Below, in pieces: positions 1-8,968 of a DNA stretch of 64,000 nucleotides. Each line of letters starts with the position of its first letter. Positions within the stretch are counted from its first letter, which is position 1. The DNA comes from Paracoccaceae bacterium (GTDB lineage: Bacteria > Pseudomonadota > Alphaproteobacteria > Rhodobacterales > Rhodobacteraceae): NCBI GenBank assembly GCA_902554885.1, contig CACDPV010000002.1:1-64000 (forward strand), written 5' to 3'. Position numbers and translations under genes: made by a program. A model generated the notes under the pieces. The model was not told the DNA's origin, did not search any database, and saw only the letters and a program-made list of their open reading frames with translations.

Positions 1-1126
1 CTAAGCACTCCTGAAGCACCTTGGCCAAACGATGCGCCAGCTTTTCAATTTCTACAGGGTCACGGGTAAGTAAGCGCAAAGTCGGTAACTCTTCAACTAA
101 ACGTTTAGTGTCAGTATAAAGGCAAAGAACGGCCTGCAGGGCAGCCAAAGTAACTTTGTCAGGCCGCATAGCCCGAGTCATCGGGCTTCGCTTGATCTTT
201 TCTATCAAATCACGGCGACCAGCAATTATCCCTGACTGTGGTCCCCCAAGAAGCTTGTCACCACTAAAGGTCACCAGATCAGCGCCAGATTTCAATGTAT
301 CAGAGACAGTTGTTTCATGAGGGAGGTTATAAGACTCCAGGTCAACAAGCGTGCCACTACCTAAATCTATAATTAAGGGTAAGTCGTGATTATGTGCAAT
401 CCTAGAGAGCTCTCTCTCTGAAACACCTTTGGTGAACCCTTTAATCTCGAAGTTACTGGTATGAACCTTCATTATTAACGCAGTCCTAGAACTAATTGCT
501 GACTCAAAATCTGCTTCGTTCGTACGATTGGTCGTACCAACCTCAACCAGCTTACAACCTGCGCGGGCCATGATATCCGGCATTCGGAAAGATCCACCAA
601 TCTCAATCAGCTCACCGCGTGAAACAGGAACCTCCTTGCGACGCGCTAAGCAGTTTAGCGTCAGCAAAACAGCAGCGGCGTTATTGTTGACAACGAGGGC
701 AGCATCTGCCCCAGTCAATTGGCATATCAAAATTTCAGCATGCTTATGTCGATCACCACGTTTGCCTGTTTTTAAATCAAATTCTACATTGCTTGCACCT
801 CGGGCTACATTAACCATTGCCCGTATTGCAGATTCTGGCAGAGGGGCGCGGCCGAGGTTGGTATGCAGTACTGTCCCGGTTAGATTATAAACTGGCCGGA
901 TCGATGGAAGTAAAACGCGCTGTGTCTCTTCCAAAACTGATTGGATGAGCACAGCCATATTAGTAGACTCACCGACCAATATACTCTGGCGTACATTCAT
1001 CAAGACGCTTTGAACGCATCGCTTGACCAAATCCATTCCATGCGTACTAACCAGTTTCTGCACAGATGGACTATTCAGAAGAATATTCACAGATGGAATT
1101 TTTTTTGGTGCGTCGATTATTGTCAT
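1..1126 (-). CDS. selA: L-seryl-tRNA(Sec) selenium transferase, C-terminal end cut by window
   Basis: PLP-dependent enzyme that converts Ser-tRNA(Sec) to Sec-tRNA(Sec) with selenophosphate in the cytoplasm. Reverse-strand translation from the ATG at 1126 gives a SelA-type start (MTIIDAPKKIPSVNILL), then LTGTVLHTNLGRAPL near residue 90, VVNNNAAAVLL, and SGDKLLGGPQSG with the expected PLP lysine at about residue 291. The frame is still open at base 1, so about 375 codons are present of a family usually near 460-475. An upstream TTG 18 bases earlier is a possible alternative start. The gene is divergent from a LysR regulator. Its presence implies that the organism makes selenoproteins. selB would be expected just beyond the left edge; that is inference. 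Confidence 0.93.
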   Translation of the reverse strand, partial: MTIIDAPKKIPSVNILLNSPSVQKLVSTHGMDLVKRCVQSVLMNVRQSILVGESTNMAVLIQSVLEETQRVLLPSIRPVYNLTGTVLHTNLGRAPLPESAIRAMVNVARGASNVEFDLKTGKRGDRHKHAEILICQLTGADAALVVNNNAAAVLLTLNCLARRKEVPVSRGELIEIGGSFRMPDIMARAGCKLVEVGTTNRTNEADFESAISSRTALIMKVHTSNFEIKGFTKGVSERELSRIAHNHDLPLIIDLGSGTLVDLESYNLPHETTVSDTLKSGADLVTFSGDKLLGGPQSGIIAGRRDLIEKIKRSPMTRAMRPDKVTLAALQAVLCLYTDTKRLVEELPTLRLLTRDPVEIEKLAHRLAKVLQECL

Positions 1127-1206
1127 TTCGATTTCATTTGGCAATCCGCTACTCAATTTTATTTTGTATATTCTTTAATGCCAGAAATAATTTTCATAAT
1201 CCCCTA

Positions 1207-1223
1207 CTTTAGAAATACTAAAG
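1207..1223. promoter_or_regulatory. Inverted repeat between selA and LysR gene
   Basis: CTTTAG-N5-CTAAAG is a perfect six-base inverted repeat in the divergent intergenic region. Its size and place fit an operator, possibly bound by the adjacent LysR protein, but it does not match a textbook T-N11-A box well. Function is inferred from position only. Confidence 0.25.
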
Positions 1224-1287
1224 CATGAAATTTAAGAATCTTTTACAAGACTAATTCAATAACTATAATTCAGTAAATCAAAATCTG

Positions 1288-1317
1288 TTGACAGCTATAT
1301 TCAGTATTTCTTAATAT
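1288..1317 (+). promoter_or_regulatory. Candidate sigma70 promoter for the LysR gene
   Basis: TTGACA at 1288-1293 is a perfect -35 box. TAATAT at 1312-1317, 18 bases away, is a four-of-six -10 box. Transcription would begin near 1324, so the in-frame ATG at 1351 is a more credible translation start than the ATG at 1324. Confidence 0.4.
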
Positions 1318-1350
1318 ACACTAATGAACTTACATTTGACATCCAACTCG

Positions 1351-2211
1351 ATGAGATTTGACATCGACTTGTTAAAAACGTTCATTGCCGTTGCCGACAC
1401 GGGTTCAGTGAAATTAGCATCAGAGCGTGTTGCTCGGTCATCTGCGGCAGTATCAATGCAGATGAAGAAACTAGAACAGCTTGTCGGCGCACCTATTTTT
1501 CAAAGGGCAGCTGGTACGATGCGTATGTCCGATGTGGGAGAGCGTTTGATGCCTCACGCACATCGTATAGTCCAAGCCCATGATACCGCCGTTGCCGAAC
1601 TGCAAAGCCCAAATATTGAAGGTCTGGTACGGGTAGGTCTATGTCTCGAAAATTCAGAGACACGTATGCCAGAGATATTATCCGGATTTTCTCAAGCGCA
1701 CGCACGTGTGACCGTTGAGATAGTGTCTGGCGATGCTCAGGATCTGGCTCTGATGCTCGCGAACGGTGAATTAGACATTGCGATTCTAACCACTGGCGGC
1801 GGCGCGCCTCTTGAAGAAAGAGATAGGCTGCTCTTCGAGCAACCATTAGCATGGGCAGTTCATAAAAACGGACAATGCCTCAAGGAGCGCCCATTGCGCT
1901 TGGCTGTGGCGCCTGTTGGATGCCCCTGGCGAATAGCAGCACTTGATGCATTGAAATACGCTGGAATTCCATATCAAATTGCTTATCTCTCGAATGTTTC
2001 AGAATCACAGCTTGCAGCCGTTCGCGCAGATTTGGCGGTAGCAGCTTTACCATTCAGCCGCATTCGAAATGCAAACCAACCAATTTGTATAAATGATGAG
2101 CTACCCAAGCTTCCTTATACACAAATAGTGCTTCGCACTGCAGTTAATCCAAGCGAAAATACGAAGGCGCTTGCTGCACAGGTCTTATCTGCTTTCAATC
2201 GACCTGCATAA
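1351..2211 (+). CDS. LysR-family transcriptional regulator
   Basis: DNA-binding transcription factor with an N-terminal winged helix-turn-helix and a periplasmic-binding-protein-like effector domain. The first 60 residues have the LysR pattern (DIDLLKTFIAVADTGSV, then SSAAVSMQMKKLEQ). The remainder is the effector domain, beginning near IEGLVRVGL. An upstream in-frame ATG at 1324 would add nine residues. I prefer 1351 because LysR proteins usually begin a few residues before the DLLKTF helix and because the candidate promoter ends at about 1317. It is divergent from selA and convergent with the sugar ABC ATPase gene, so its target cannot be named from context alone. The effector is unknown. 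Confidence 0.85.
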   Translation: MRFDIDLLKTFIAVADTGSVKLASERVARSSAAVSMQMKKLEQLVGAPIFQRAAGTMRMSDVGERLMPHAHRIVQAHDTAVAELQSPNIEGLVRVGLCLENSETRMPEILSGFSQAHARVTVEIVSGDAQDLALMLANGELDIAILTTGGGAPLEERDRLLFEQPLAWAVHKNGQCLKERPLRLAVAPVGCPWRIAALDALKYAGIPYQIAYLSNVSESQLAAVRADLAVAALPFSRIRNANQPICINDELPKLPYTQIVLRTAVNPSENTKALAAQVLSAFNRPA

Positions 2212-2284
2212 AATAATGATAATGTTTAATTTCACTTGCTAAGCAGAACTGTGAGAACTGTAGCTGCTCAAGGGCCCTAATTTG

Positions 2285-3298
2285 TCATGATGCACTATCA
2301 AAGCTGTACGTATCATCAACATCCACATAAAAACCACTTAAGGTACCTTTAGAAATTTTATCTAAATCAGTTGTTTTTAGAATAAACTGATTTCCACTCG
2401 ACGTCTCGCAATGGACAAGAGCATACTCACCAAGATGTTCAATTAAGTTTGGAATACCTTCAACAACTGCGTCGCCAGCCTTAGATATTTTTAGATGCTC
2501 TGGGCGAATACCAAGGGTATCAGTGCCAGATTTAATTAACGACCGCCCATTATCTGTAAGATCTTTTAGCTCAAAAAAGTTCATTTTTGGACTGCCAATA
2601 AATTGCGCTACGAACATGTTGCTAGGATTTTTATATAGTTCAATTGGAGATCCAATTTGCTCAATTTTTCCATCCCTCAAGACAACAATTTTATCTGCTA
2701 AGGTCATCGCCTCAACTTGATCATGGGTAACATAGATCATAGTCGTTCCAAGACTTTCATGAAGGCGAGCAATTTCAATTCTTGTTTGCACTCTTAAAGC
2801 AGCATCTAGATTCGAAAGAGGCTCATCAAACAAAAATACTTCTGGGCCTCGCACAATAGCTCGACCGATAGCAACACGTTGACGTTGCCCACCTGAGAGC
2901 GCTTTTGGACGACGATCGAGATAATCTTCAAGTTTCAGGATTTTTGCTGCCTTTAGGACTTTTTCTTTCACGACAGTTTTTGCAACTCCGTTCATTTTTA
3001 AGCCAAATCCCATATTTTCAGCTACAGTCATATGAGGATAAAGTGCATAATTCTGAAAAACCATGGCCACACCACGATCAGCAGGATCAGCAGTGGTAAC
3101 ATCACGACTGCCTATTCCAATGGTACCACCAGTTACTTGCTCAAGACCCGCAATCATGCGCAAGAGGGTAGATTTTCCACATCCAGAGGGCCCTACAAAA
3201 ACACAAAGTTCACCATCTGGGATCTCCAGATCAACACCATGAATGACGTTCGTTTCATCGAAACTTTTAGTCACTTTTTTAAGAGTTACTCCACTCAT
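2285..3298 (-). CDS. Sugar ABC transporter ATP-binding protein (UgpC/MalK type)
   Basis: ATPase that powers carbohydrate import and sits on the cytoplasmic face of the permeases. It has Walker [10 protein letters not shown] near residue 38, the signature LSGGQRQR near 135, Walker B VFLFDEP near 155, the switch THDQVEAM near 192, and a C-terminal TOBE-type regulatory region. At 337 residues it is slightly short for the MalK group (about 360-370), the loss lying in the C-terminal domain. It is divergent from the binding-protein gene at 3492, and the operator-like palindrome lies between them. It is the only ATPase available for the permeases at 4844 and 5785. ATG with an upstream AGAGGA. Confidence 0.9.
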   Translation of the reverse strand: MSGVTLKKVTKSFDETNVIHGVDLEIPDGELCVFVGPSGCGKSTLLRMIAGLEQVTGGTIGIGSRDVTTADPADRGVAMVFQNYALYPHMTVAENMGFGLKMNGVAKTVVKEKVLKAAKILKLEDYLDRRPKALSGGQRQRVAIGRAIVRGPEVFLFDEPLSNLDAALRVQTRIEIARLHESLGTTMIYVTHDQVEAMTLADKIVVLRDGKIEQIGSPIELYKNPSNMFVAQFIGSPKMNFFELKDLTDNGRSLIKSGTDTLGIRPEHLKISKAGDAVVEGIPNLIEHLGEYALVHCETSSGNQFILKTTDLDKISKGTLSGFYVDVDDTYSFDSAS

Positions 3299-3338
3299 TA
3301 AATCCTCTTAATACGCTGGAAATTATTAGTTTTTTTGC

Positions 3339-3350
3339 CAAAGCGCTTTG
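3339..3350. promoter_or_regulatory. LacI-family-like operator palindrome
   Basis: CAAAGCGCTTTG is a perfect 12-base palindrome with the AAGCGCTT core typical of LacI/GalR operators. It lies between the divergent ABC ATPase gene and the binding-protein gene, where it could control both. No LacI-family gene is present in this window, so the regulator would be encoded elsewhere. Confidence 0.45.
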
Positions 3351-3406
3351 CTCTAAATTTTCTATAAAGATGCATAATCATTATTATGGCATACATTGAT
3401 ATACTG

Positions 3407-3438
3407 TTGACAAGCCTAGCCATGCTTGTCAGTATTTT
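3407..3438 (+). promoter_or_regulatory. Candidate promoter with embedded inverted repeat for the galactoside operon
   Basis: TTGACA at 3407-3412 can serve as a -35 box, with a weak -10 region near 3430-3438. Overlapping it is a perfect inverted repeat, TGACAAGC-N8-GCTTGTCA (3408-3431). An operator overlapping a promoter would allow repression. The start of transcription is inferred. Confidence 0.35.
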
Positions 3439-3491
3439 CAATACTTGAAGTTTAGATATATGAGACTTCTCGGGACAATAGGGAGAAAATT

Positions 3492-4745
3492 ATGTTCCAA
3501 AAATTTATTAAACTAACTACTGCTTTTGCACTATCAACTGGTGTTGCAGTCCCAGCGTATGCTGAATTATCTGGCACGTTACGTATAACATCCGACATGT
3601 CAAACCCGGCGCCGCGTGCGGTAATGGAAAAAATGGCCGCCGATTTTGACGCGATGCATCCCAATCTTAGCGTTGATCTAACTGTTATCGACCGAGAGGG
3701 TTGGAAAACGCAAATCAGAAACTCGCTGTCAGCAAATGCACCTGATGTTGTGAATTGGTATGCTGCGACTCGGATGAAGCCATACGTTGACGCTGGTCTA
3801 TTTATGGATATTTCTGATCTTTGGAACGAACCAGAAATGGCAGCACTTGCCTCTACTAAAGGTGCAATGACACTAGACGGCAAGCAGTGGGGCGTTCCAT
3901 ACACTTATTACCAATGGGGTGTGTATTATCGCCAAGATATTTTTGGGAAATTGGGCTTAAGCGAGCCTAAAAACTGGTCAGAAGAGCTTTCCAATTGCCA
4001 GGCGCTTTTGGATGCCGGAGTCAAATGCTACTCAATTGGTACTAAGTTTCTTTGGACAGCTGGAGGCTGGTTTGACTATATAAATTCTCGCACAAATGGT
4101 TATGATTTCCATATTGAGCTAGCCACTGGACAGGTTGCCTGGACAGATGACCGCGTACGCGCTGCATTTGCAAATTGGCGTCAGCTAATTGACATGGGTG
4201 CATTTATTGACGATCACCAGACGTATAGCTGGCAAGAAGCTTTACCTTTTGTGATTGACGGAAAGGCGGCAGCATACCTAATGGGTAACTTTGCCGTGGC
4301 TCCACTACGCGCAGGCGGTTTGACAGACGACCAGTTGGACTTTTACCAGTTTCCAGTAATCAATTCAGATGTTGACTACGCAGAAGATGCGCCAACGGAC
4401 ACATTTCATATTGCTTCTGGCGCGAAAAATGTAGAAGCAGCCAAAGCATTTTTGTTATACGTCACTTCACCAGACGTACAGACAGAAATCAATTCTGGCG
4501 ATGCATTAGGTCAGTTGCCAGTGAACGCAAAAGCGTCTGTTTCGGATGATAAGTTCATTCAGCAAGGCTTTGATATGCTGTCAAACAACGCAGGTGGCGG
4601 TATCATGCAATTTTTTGACCGAGACTTTCCTGCAGAAATGGCTTCAGTAGGGATGGAAGGTCTTCAAGAATTTATGGTATTTCCAGATAATCTAGACGAT
4701 ATCTTAGAGCGTTTGGAAGATGCACGCCAACGCATATATAACTAG
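3492..4745 (+). CDS. Extracellular solute-binding protein, sugar ABC transporter (family 1)
   Basis: Periplasmic receptor that hands a sugar to the permease pair. It begins with a Sec signal peptide (MFQKFIKLTTAFALS, cleavage near VPAYA at about residue 24). The body is a family 1 binding protein: a LRITSDMSNPAP beta strand, WYAATRMKPYVD, a ligand-site-like stretch AGGWFDYIN, and a C-terminal helical lobe. Length is 417 residues, normal for the family. A GGGAGAAA Shine-Dalgarno sits just before the ATG. The adjoining alpha-galactosidase points to raffinose, melibiose or another alpha-galactoside as ligand; that specificity is inference. A hairpin follows the stop codon. Confidence 0.9.
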   Translation: MFQKFIKLTTAFALSTGVAVPAYAELSGTLRITSDMSNPAPRAVMEKMAADFDAMHPNLSVDLTVIDREGWKTQIRNSLSANAPDVVNWYAATRMKPYVDAGLFMDISDLWNEPEMAALASTKGAMTLDGKQWGVPYTYYQWGVYYRQDIFGKLGLSEPKNWSEELSNCQALLDAGVKCYSIGTKFLWTAGGWFDYINSRTNGYDFHIELATGQVAWTDDRVRAAFANWRQLIDMGAFIDDHQTYSWQEALPFVIDGKAAAYLMGNFAVAPLRAGGLTDDQLDFYQFPVINSDVDYAEDAPTDTFHIASGAKNVEAAKAFLLYVTSPDVQTEINSGDALGQLPVNAKASVSDDKFIQQGFDMLSNNAGGGIMQFFDRDFPAEMASVGMEGLQEFMVFPDNLDDILERLEDARQRIYN

Positions 4746-4759
4746 TATATGATATTTTG

Positions 4760-4778
4760 GGGCCACTGCTGGTGGCCC
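4760..4778 (+). terminator. Intercistronic hairpin after the sugar-binding-protein gene
   Basis: GGGCCAC and GTGGCCC form a seven-base-pair stem around a five-base loop (TGCTG), with no strong U tract after it. It is better read as a 3' stabilising or partly terminating hairpin that leaves more binding-protein mRNA than permease mRNA. Confidence 0.5.
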
Positions 4779-4843
4779 TAAATTAAACTAATTCTCAAGC
4801 ATTGGCGTATTCTGAACACAAAACTCATAAAGGTGGTCCATCA

Positions 4844-5785
4844 ATGCCCTCCGACTCTACTGGCTCTCCAAAATTCAATAATTGGTATCGTAGAAATGAG
4901 ATTGCTATTACGCCTTGGCTATTCCTAATTCCAGCAGTCTTATTTTTTGCGACCTATGTTATTGTTCCAATTGGTCAATCCTTTTGGATCTCCTTTCACA
5001 TGTGGGACGGATTAGGTGAGAAAACTTTCATAGGTATGGGTAACTACGAACGTCTTTTGGGCCTAGGCGATCAAAAGATGGACCGTAAATTCGAAACTTC
5101 TTTTTGGAATAATTTAAAGTGGCTAGTGCTTTATTTGTTAGCAATACCTTTGGGTTTGTTTATTGCATTATTCCTAAACCAGACTGTGGCTGGCATTCGC
5201 TTGTACAAATCACTTTTCTTTTTCCCCTTTGTTATTTCACAAGTCGTAGTTGGGCTTGTTTTTAGTTGGTTTTATCTGCCCAATGACGGCTTATTTGACG
5301 TCTTAATGAGTTGGTTTGGCATCGACATCCGCGGGGGCGTTCTAGGCAATCCAAAAACTGCAACTTATGGAATAATTGCGGCTGGCCTATGGCCACAAAC
5401 AGCTTATTGTATGATTTTGTATCTTACTGGCTTAAATTCTGTGGATCCCGAACAGGTGGAAGCAGGCCGTCTCGATGGCGCAAAAGGGTTTAGGATGCTC
5501 TGGTATGTGATCTTACCACAGTTACGCCCTGCCACCTTTATTGCTTTCGTTGTCACAATAATTGGTGCTTTGCGTTCATTCGATTTTATTGCGGTAATGA
5601 CCAATGGAGGTCCATTTGGATCTACTCGCGTATTATCATTTTTTATGTTTGAGGAAAGCCTATCGGAATTTGGTTTTCGAATGGGATACGGAGCAGCAAT
5701 TGCTGTTGTTTTGTTTTTTATTATGCTGGGGTTCATTGCCTACTTTCTTTTCCAAATGTGGCACGATGAGAAGGAAAGCCGATAA
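4844..5785 (+). CDS. Sugar ABC transporter permease (MalF/UgpA type)
   Basis: Inner-membrane permease subunit. The 313-residue product has about six hydrophobic segments and the binding-protein-dependent permease loop EQVEAGRLDGAKGFRMLWYV, which contacts the ATPase. I chose the ATG at 4844 because AAGGTGG lies eight bases before it; a TTG at 4802 in the same frame would add an unlikely polar leader. The stop overlaps the next start as TAATG, so the two permeases are translationally coupled. Its partners are the gene at 5785, the binding protein at 3492 and the divergent ATPase. Confidence 0.9.
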   Translation: MPSDSTGSPKFNNWYRRNEIAITPWLFLIPAVLFFATYVIVPIGQSFWISFHMWDGLGEKTFIGMGNYERLLGLGDQKMDRKFETSFWNNLKWLVLYLLAIPLGLFIALFLNQTVAGIRLYKSLFFFPFVISQVVVGLVFSWFYLPNDGLFDVLMSWFGIDIRGGVLGNPKTATYGIIAAGLWPQTAYCMILYLTGLNSVDPEQVEAGRLDGAKGFRMLWYVILPQLRPATFIAFVVTIIGALRSFDFIAVMTNGGPFGSTRVLSFFMFEESLSEFGFRMGYGAAIAVVLFFIMLGFIAYFLFQMWHDEKESR

Positions 5786-6633
5786 TGTTTCCCACGCCAA
5801 TTCAGAACCGTCCGCTCGCTAATCAGGTCAGCTATCAAGTATTACTCCCTATTGCGCTTATCTTATGGCTTTTACCATTGCTCGCTGTAATGATTTTCTC
5901 GATCAAGCCTGATGTGGACTTTGCCAAGGGTAATTACTGGGGGCTACCTTCATCATTTGAACTTTTTAACAATTATGGCCGCGTATTTTTCGCCTCAGAC
6001 ATGCCGCAGTATTTGCTCAATTCCTTATTTATTACGGTTCCAACAGTAATTGGAGCAGTAGCTCTTTCCTCTATGACTGGCTTCGCGTTGGGCGTATATA
6101 AGTTTCGTGGCAATTTATTGATATTTTTTATGTTCATCGCAGGTAATTTCGTACCATTCCAGATTTTGATGGTACCTGTTCGCGACCTCACAGTTAACCT
6201 AAACCTTTACGACACAAAGCTGGGATTAATTCTGTTTCACATTGCGTTTCAAACTGGGTTTTGCACTCTGTTCATGCGCAACTTCATTCGTGCACTGCCA
6301 TATTCTCTTATTGAGGCTGCAAGGGTTGAAGGAGTAGCTGAATGGAAAATTTTCTTGTATATAGTATTGCCGCTAATGAAGCCAGCAATAGCGGCATTGT
6401 CCGTTTTAATCTTTACGTTCATTTGGAATGATTATTTTTGGGCCATTGTCTTAACACAAGGGCCTGACACACAACCCGTAACGGCAGGCATTACCGCCTT
6501 CAACAGTCAATATCGCGCTGCCTACCATATGATGAGCGCTGGTAGCATCGTTGCGGCCATTCCACCAGTTTTCATGTTCTTTCTGATGCAAAAACATTTC
6601 ATTGCTGGTCTAACACTTGGGTCAGTGAAGTAA
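5785..6633 (+). CDS. Sugar ABC transporter permease (MalG/UgpE type)
   Basis: Second inner-membrane permease of the sugar importer, 282 residues with about six transmembrane helices. The EAA loop is IEAARVEGVAEWKIFLYIVLP, and a typical MalG-type ending (HFIAGLTLGSVK) closes the protein. It overlaps its neighbours by one base on both sides (TAATG junctions), so the two permeases and the alpha-galactosidase form a coupled translation unit. Confidence 0.9.
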   Translation: MFPTPIQNRPLANQVSYQVLLPIALILWLLPLLAVMIFSIKPDVDFAKGNYWGLPSSFELFNNYGRVFFASDMPQYLLNSLFITVPTVIGAVALSSMTGFALGVYKFRGNLLIFFMFIAGNFVPFQILMVPVRDLTVNLNLYDTKLGLILFHIAFQTGFCTLFMRNFIRALPYSLIEAARVEGVAEWKIFLYIVLPLMKPAIAALSVLIFTFIWNDYFWAIVLTQGPDTQPVTAGITAFNSQYRAAYHMMSAGSIVAAIPPVFMFFLMQKHFIAGLTLGSVK

Positions 6634-8708
6634 TGAATTTATGGCGACTAGATTGCGGCGTTCAAACTCTTCTAGTTGGCGGTGACAAAAACTTGCCCGA
6701 AGTGTTTTACTGGGGCAAGCGTTTGCCGGAAACAGATGACCTAAGGGAAATTTGGGATTCAACTAGATTAGATTATTCTGGTGGCGTTTTGGACGGTGTT
6801 CCTCCACTTTCAATCTGCCCAGAGGTTTCAAAAACATTCGCTGGTTATCCTGGAATGAGAATTCGTGGAACTACCGGTAGAAGATTGCAACCGAACTTTA
6901 GGCTAGCAGATGCAAAATATACGGAAACATCATTAATTCTAAAATTTGAAGACCTCAAACTAGGCCTAGCCTATAGTGCTAGCTTTTTAGCTCACAAAGC
7001 AACTAATGTTTTTGAACTTTCAGCATCCCTGTCTGCTGATATCGAAATATTGGTAGATTGGTTTGCTGCGCCTGTTCTTCCAGCAACCCAAACAGCCCAG
7101 AAAATGATTGATTTTTCAGGTCATTGGTGTCGCGAATTTGAAAAACAGGAAACAGATTGGTCGATCGGTGCCCGCCTGCGTAATAACCAGACGGGACGCA
7201 CAGGCCATGAGCATTTTCCCGGACTTATCGTACCCGCGCTTAATTGTGATGATACTCAAGGCTCCGCATACGCATGGCATTATGGTTGGTCAGGTGGGCA
7301 CTCAATGATTGCAGAGGAACTGCCAGACGGCCGTCGCCATATTCAGTTTGGACATGCTTTTGATTCTTATCCAAACCCTATTCTTCATATTGAAACAGCC
7401 CCTTTGTTTGTAAGTTACTCTGACCAAGGCTTGAACGGTTTATCGGTAAACTTTCAACGTCACTTGAGAGATAAAGTCATAACTTGGACCAAGGGATCGC
7501 TGCCGCGACCTATCCACTATAATTGTTGGGAAGCAATTTATTTTGAACATGAAAGCAATAATTTGTCAGAAATAATGGAACTTGCGGCAGATATCGGGGC
7601 CGAGCGTTTCGTGTTGGACGATGGTTGGTTTGGGACGCGCGATGACGATACGCAATCTTTGGGAGATTGGGAGATTGACCCCCGCAAATACCCAGAAGGT
7701 CTAGGACCATTAATTGCAAAGGTTAATCAATTTGGTATGAGTTTTGGAATTTGGTTTGAGCCAGAAATGGTCAATTTAAATTCGAAACTTTACGTCAAAC
7801 ATCCTAATTGGGTTCTAGGAACAATTGATCAGATACTAGGCCGAAACCAGCTGGTGTTGGATATGGCAAACCCCGGTGTACAAGAATATCTTTTTGAAAA
7901 GATTTCAGCCATTCTAGGTGATCATAATGTTACCTACATAAAATGGGATCATAACCGCGTTCTTCCCCACGTCGATGCAGCACAGACCTATGGAACTTAT
8001 GAACTCATGTCACGCCTTCGCGATAAATTTCCGAATGTAGAAATCGAGAGCTGCGCATCTGGAGGCGGCCGTATCGATTTTGGCATCTTAAAATACAGTC
8101 AACGCGTGTGGCTCTCCGATACCAACGATGCACATGAACGATTACGCATTCAACACCAGGCAAGCAACTTTCTGCCAATGGCAGTAACAGGCAGCCATGT
8201 TGGCCCTCGTGAATGCCATACATCAGGACGCATACACAATATAAAGTTTCGGGCTTGGGTCGCCGCACAGCGGCTCATGGGATTTGAAATGGATCCACGT
8301 GAACTTACGCCAGAAGAGCTATCTTCACTCAAAAAAATAACACAGTGGTGGAAAGATAACCGCATTTGGCGTCATGATGCTGATATTCACCGTCTAAAGG
8401 TAGCAGATATTTCAATTACTGCTGAAATTCAGATTTCACGTAACCAAGAGAAATTTGTTGTTTTTGTTGGCATAGCTGAAACATCTAAATGGTCATGTCC
8501 CATTCCAATCCAACTAACTGGATTAAAGCCAGATTACATATATGATGTTACCCTTTTAAATCATCACGAAAAAACAACTGCCTCACGGGGTGGATCTGTT
8601 TTCGACAAAGGGAAAATAAGTGTCAGCGGACAATATTTGATGTCAAATGGGATTATTCTCCCAAGCCAGTTTCCCGACCGCATGTGGGTTTTAGAAGGAA
8701 CTCAGTAA
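6633..8708 (+). CDS. Alpha-galactosidase, glycoside hydrolase family 36
   Basis: Cytoplasmic retaining glycosidase that removes terminal alpha-galactose from oligosaccharides brought in by the upstream importer. The 691-residue protein has no signal peptide. It shows the GH36 order: an N-terminal beta domain, then WEAIYFEH and FVLDDGWFGTRDDD near residue 325, the nucleophile motif KWDHNR (Asp439), ESCASGGGRIDFG near 470, and the acid/base region SDTNDAHERLR (496-504). Length is normal for bacterial GH36 (about 700). The TAATG overlap with the second permease gene places it in the import operon. The precise substrate (melibiose, raffinose, galactosylglycerol or other) is not shown by sequence. 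Confidence 0.93.
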   Translation: MNLWRLDCGVQTLLVGGDKNLPEVFYWGKRLPETDDLREIWDSTRLDYSGGVLDGVPPLSICPEVSKTFAGYPGMRIRGTTGRRLQPNFRLADAKYTETSLILKFEDLKLGLAYSASFLAHKATNVFELSASLSADIEILVDWFAAPVLPATQTAQKMIDFSGHWCREFEKQETDWSIGARLRNNQTGRTGHEHFPGLIVPALNCDDTQGSAYAWHYGWSGGHSMIAEELPDGRRHIQFGHAFDSYPNPILHIETAPLFVSYSDQGLNGLSVNFQRHLRDKVITWTKGSLPRPIHYNCWEAIYFEHESNNLSEIMELAADIGAERFVLDDGWFGTRDDDTQSLGDWEIDPRKYPEGLGPLIAKVNQFGMSFGIWFEPEMVNLNSKLYVKHPNWVLGTIDQILGRNQLVLDMANPGVQEYLFEKISAILGDHNVTYIKWDHNRVLPHVDAAQTYGTYELMSRLRDKFPNVEIESCASGGGRIDFGILKYSQRVWLSDTNDAHERLRIQHQASNFLPMAVTGSHVGPRECHTSGRIHNIKFRAWVAAQRLMGFEMDPRELTPEELSSLKKITQWWKDNRIWRHDADIHRLKVADISITAEIQISRNQEKFVVFVGIAETSKWSCPIPIQLTGLKPDYIYDVTLLNHHEKTTASRGGSVFDKGKISVSGQYLMSNGIILPSQFPDRMWVLEGTQ

Positions 8709-8874
8709 CGACCGCAAAAAGGCTTAGAATTGTACTCATCGAAGCCCTACTCCTTCGGTTTTATAAAGGTTATTAAAACCTTGATGATTGGTTATTTGGT
8801 GAGAATCGAAGTTTATGTTATCTGTTCAAATATAGAAGATTGGGAGCTCGCTAAAACATATAACTAAAAAGTAA

Positions 8875-8962
8875 GAGGTGCCATCTAACTAGGCTCTGTG
8901 GCTGAGATCAGGGAAATAGCAGCGGCAGTTTAAATAAACCTGTTAACGGGTAAATTAGGGAG
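8875..8962 (+). promoter_or_regulatory. TPP-riboswitch-like leader, degenerate (tentative)
   Basis: The 260-base gap before the SBP56 gene holds no ORF, but its last 90 bases carry several THI-box-like blocks in the right order: GGTGCC (8877-8882), GGCTGAGAT (8900-8908), AACCTG (8937-8942), GGGTAA (8948-8953) and TAGGGAG (8956-8962). The CTGAGA block is the most diagnostic. However, the arm that should complete the P5 helix seems to be missing, and AGGGAG is also the ribosome binding site. It could be a diverged riboswitch, another RNA element, or coincidence. The rest of the gap shows nothing clear. Confidence 0.25.
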
Positions 8963-8968
8963 AAAAAT

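Noticed and set aside
528-1228. Plus-strand open frames over the selA region
   Set aside because: They lie antisense to a clear selA reading frame with full SelA motifs; their translations have no recognisable domains.
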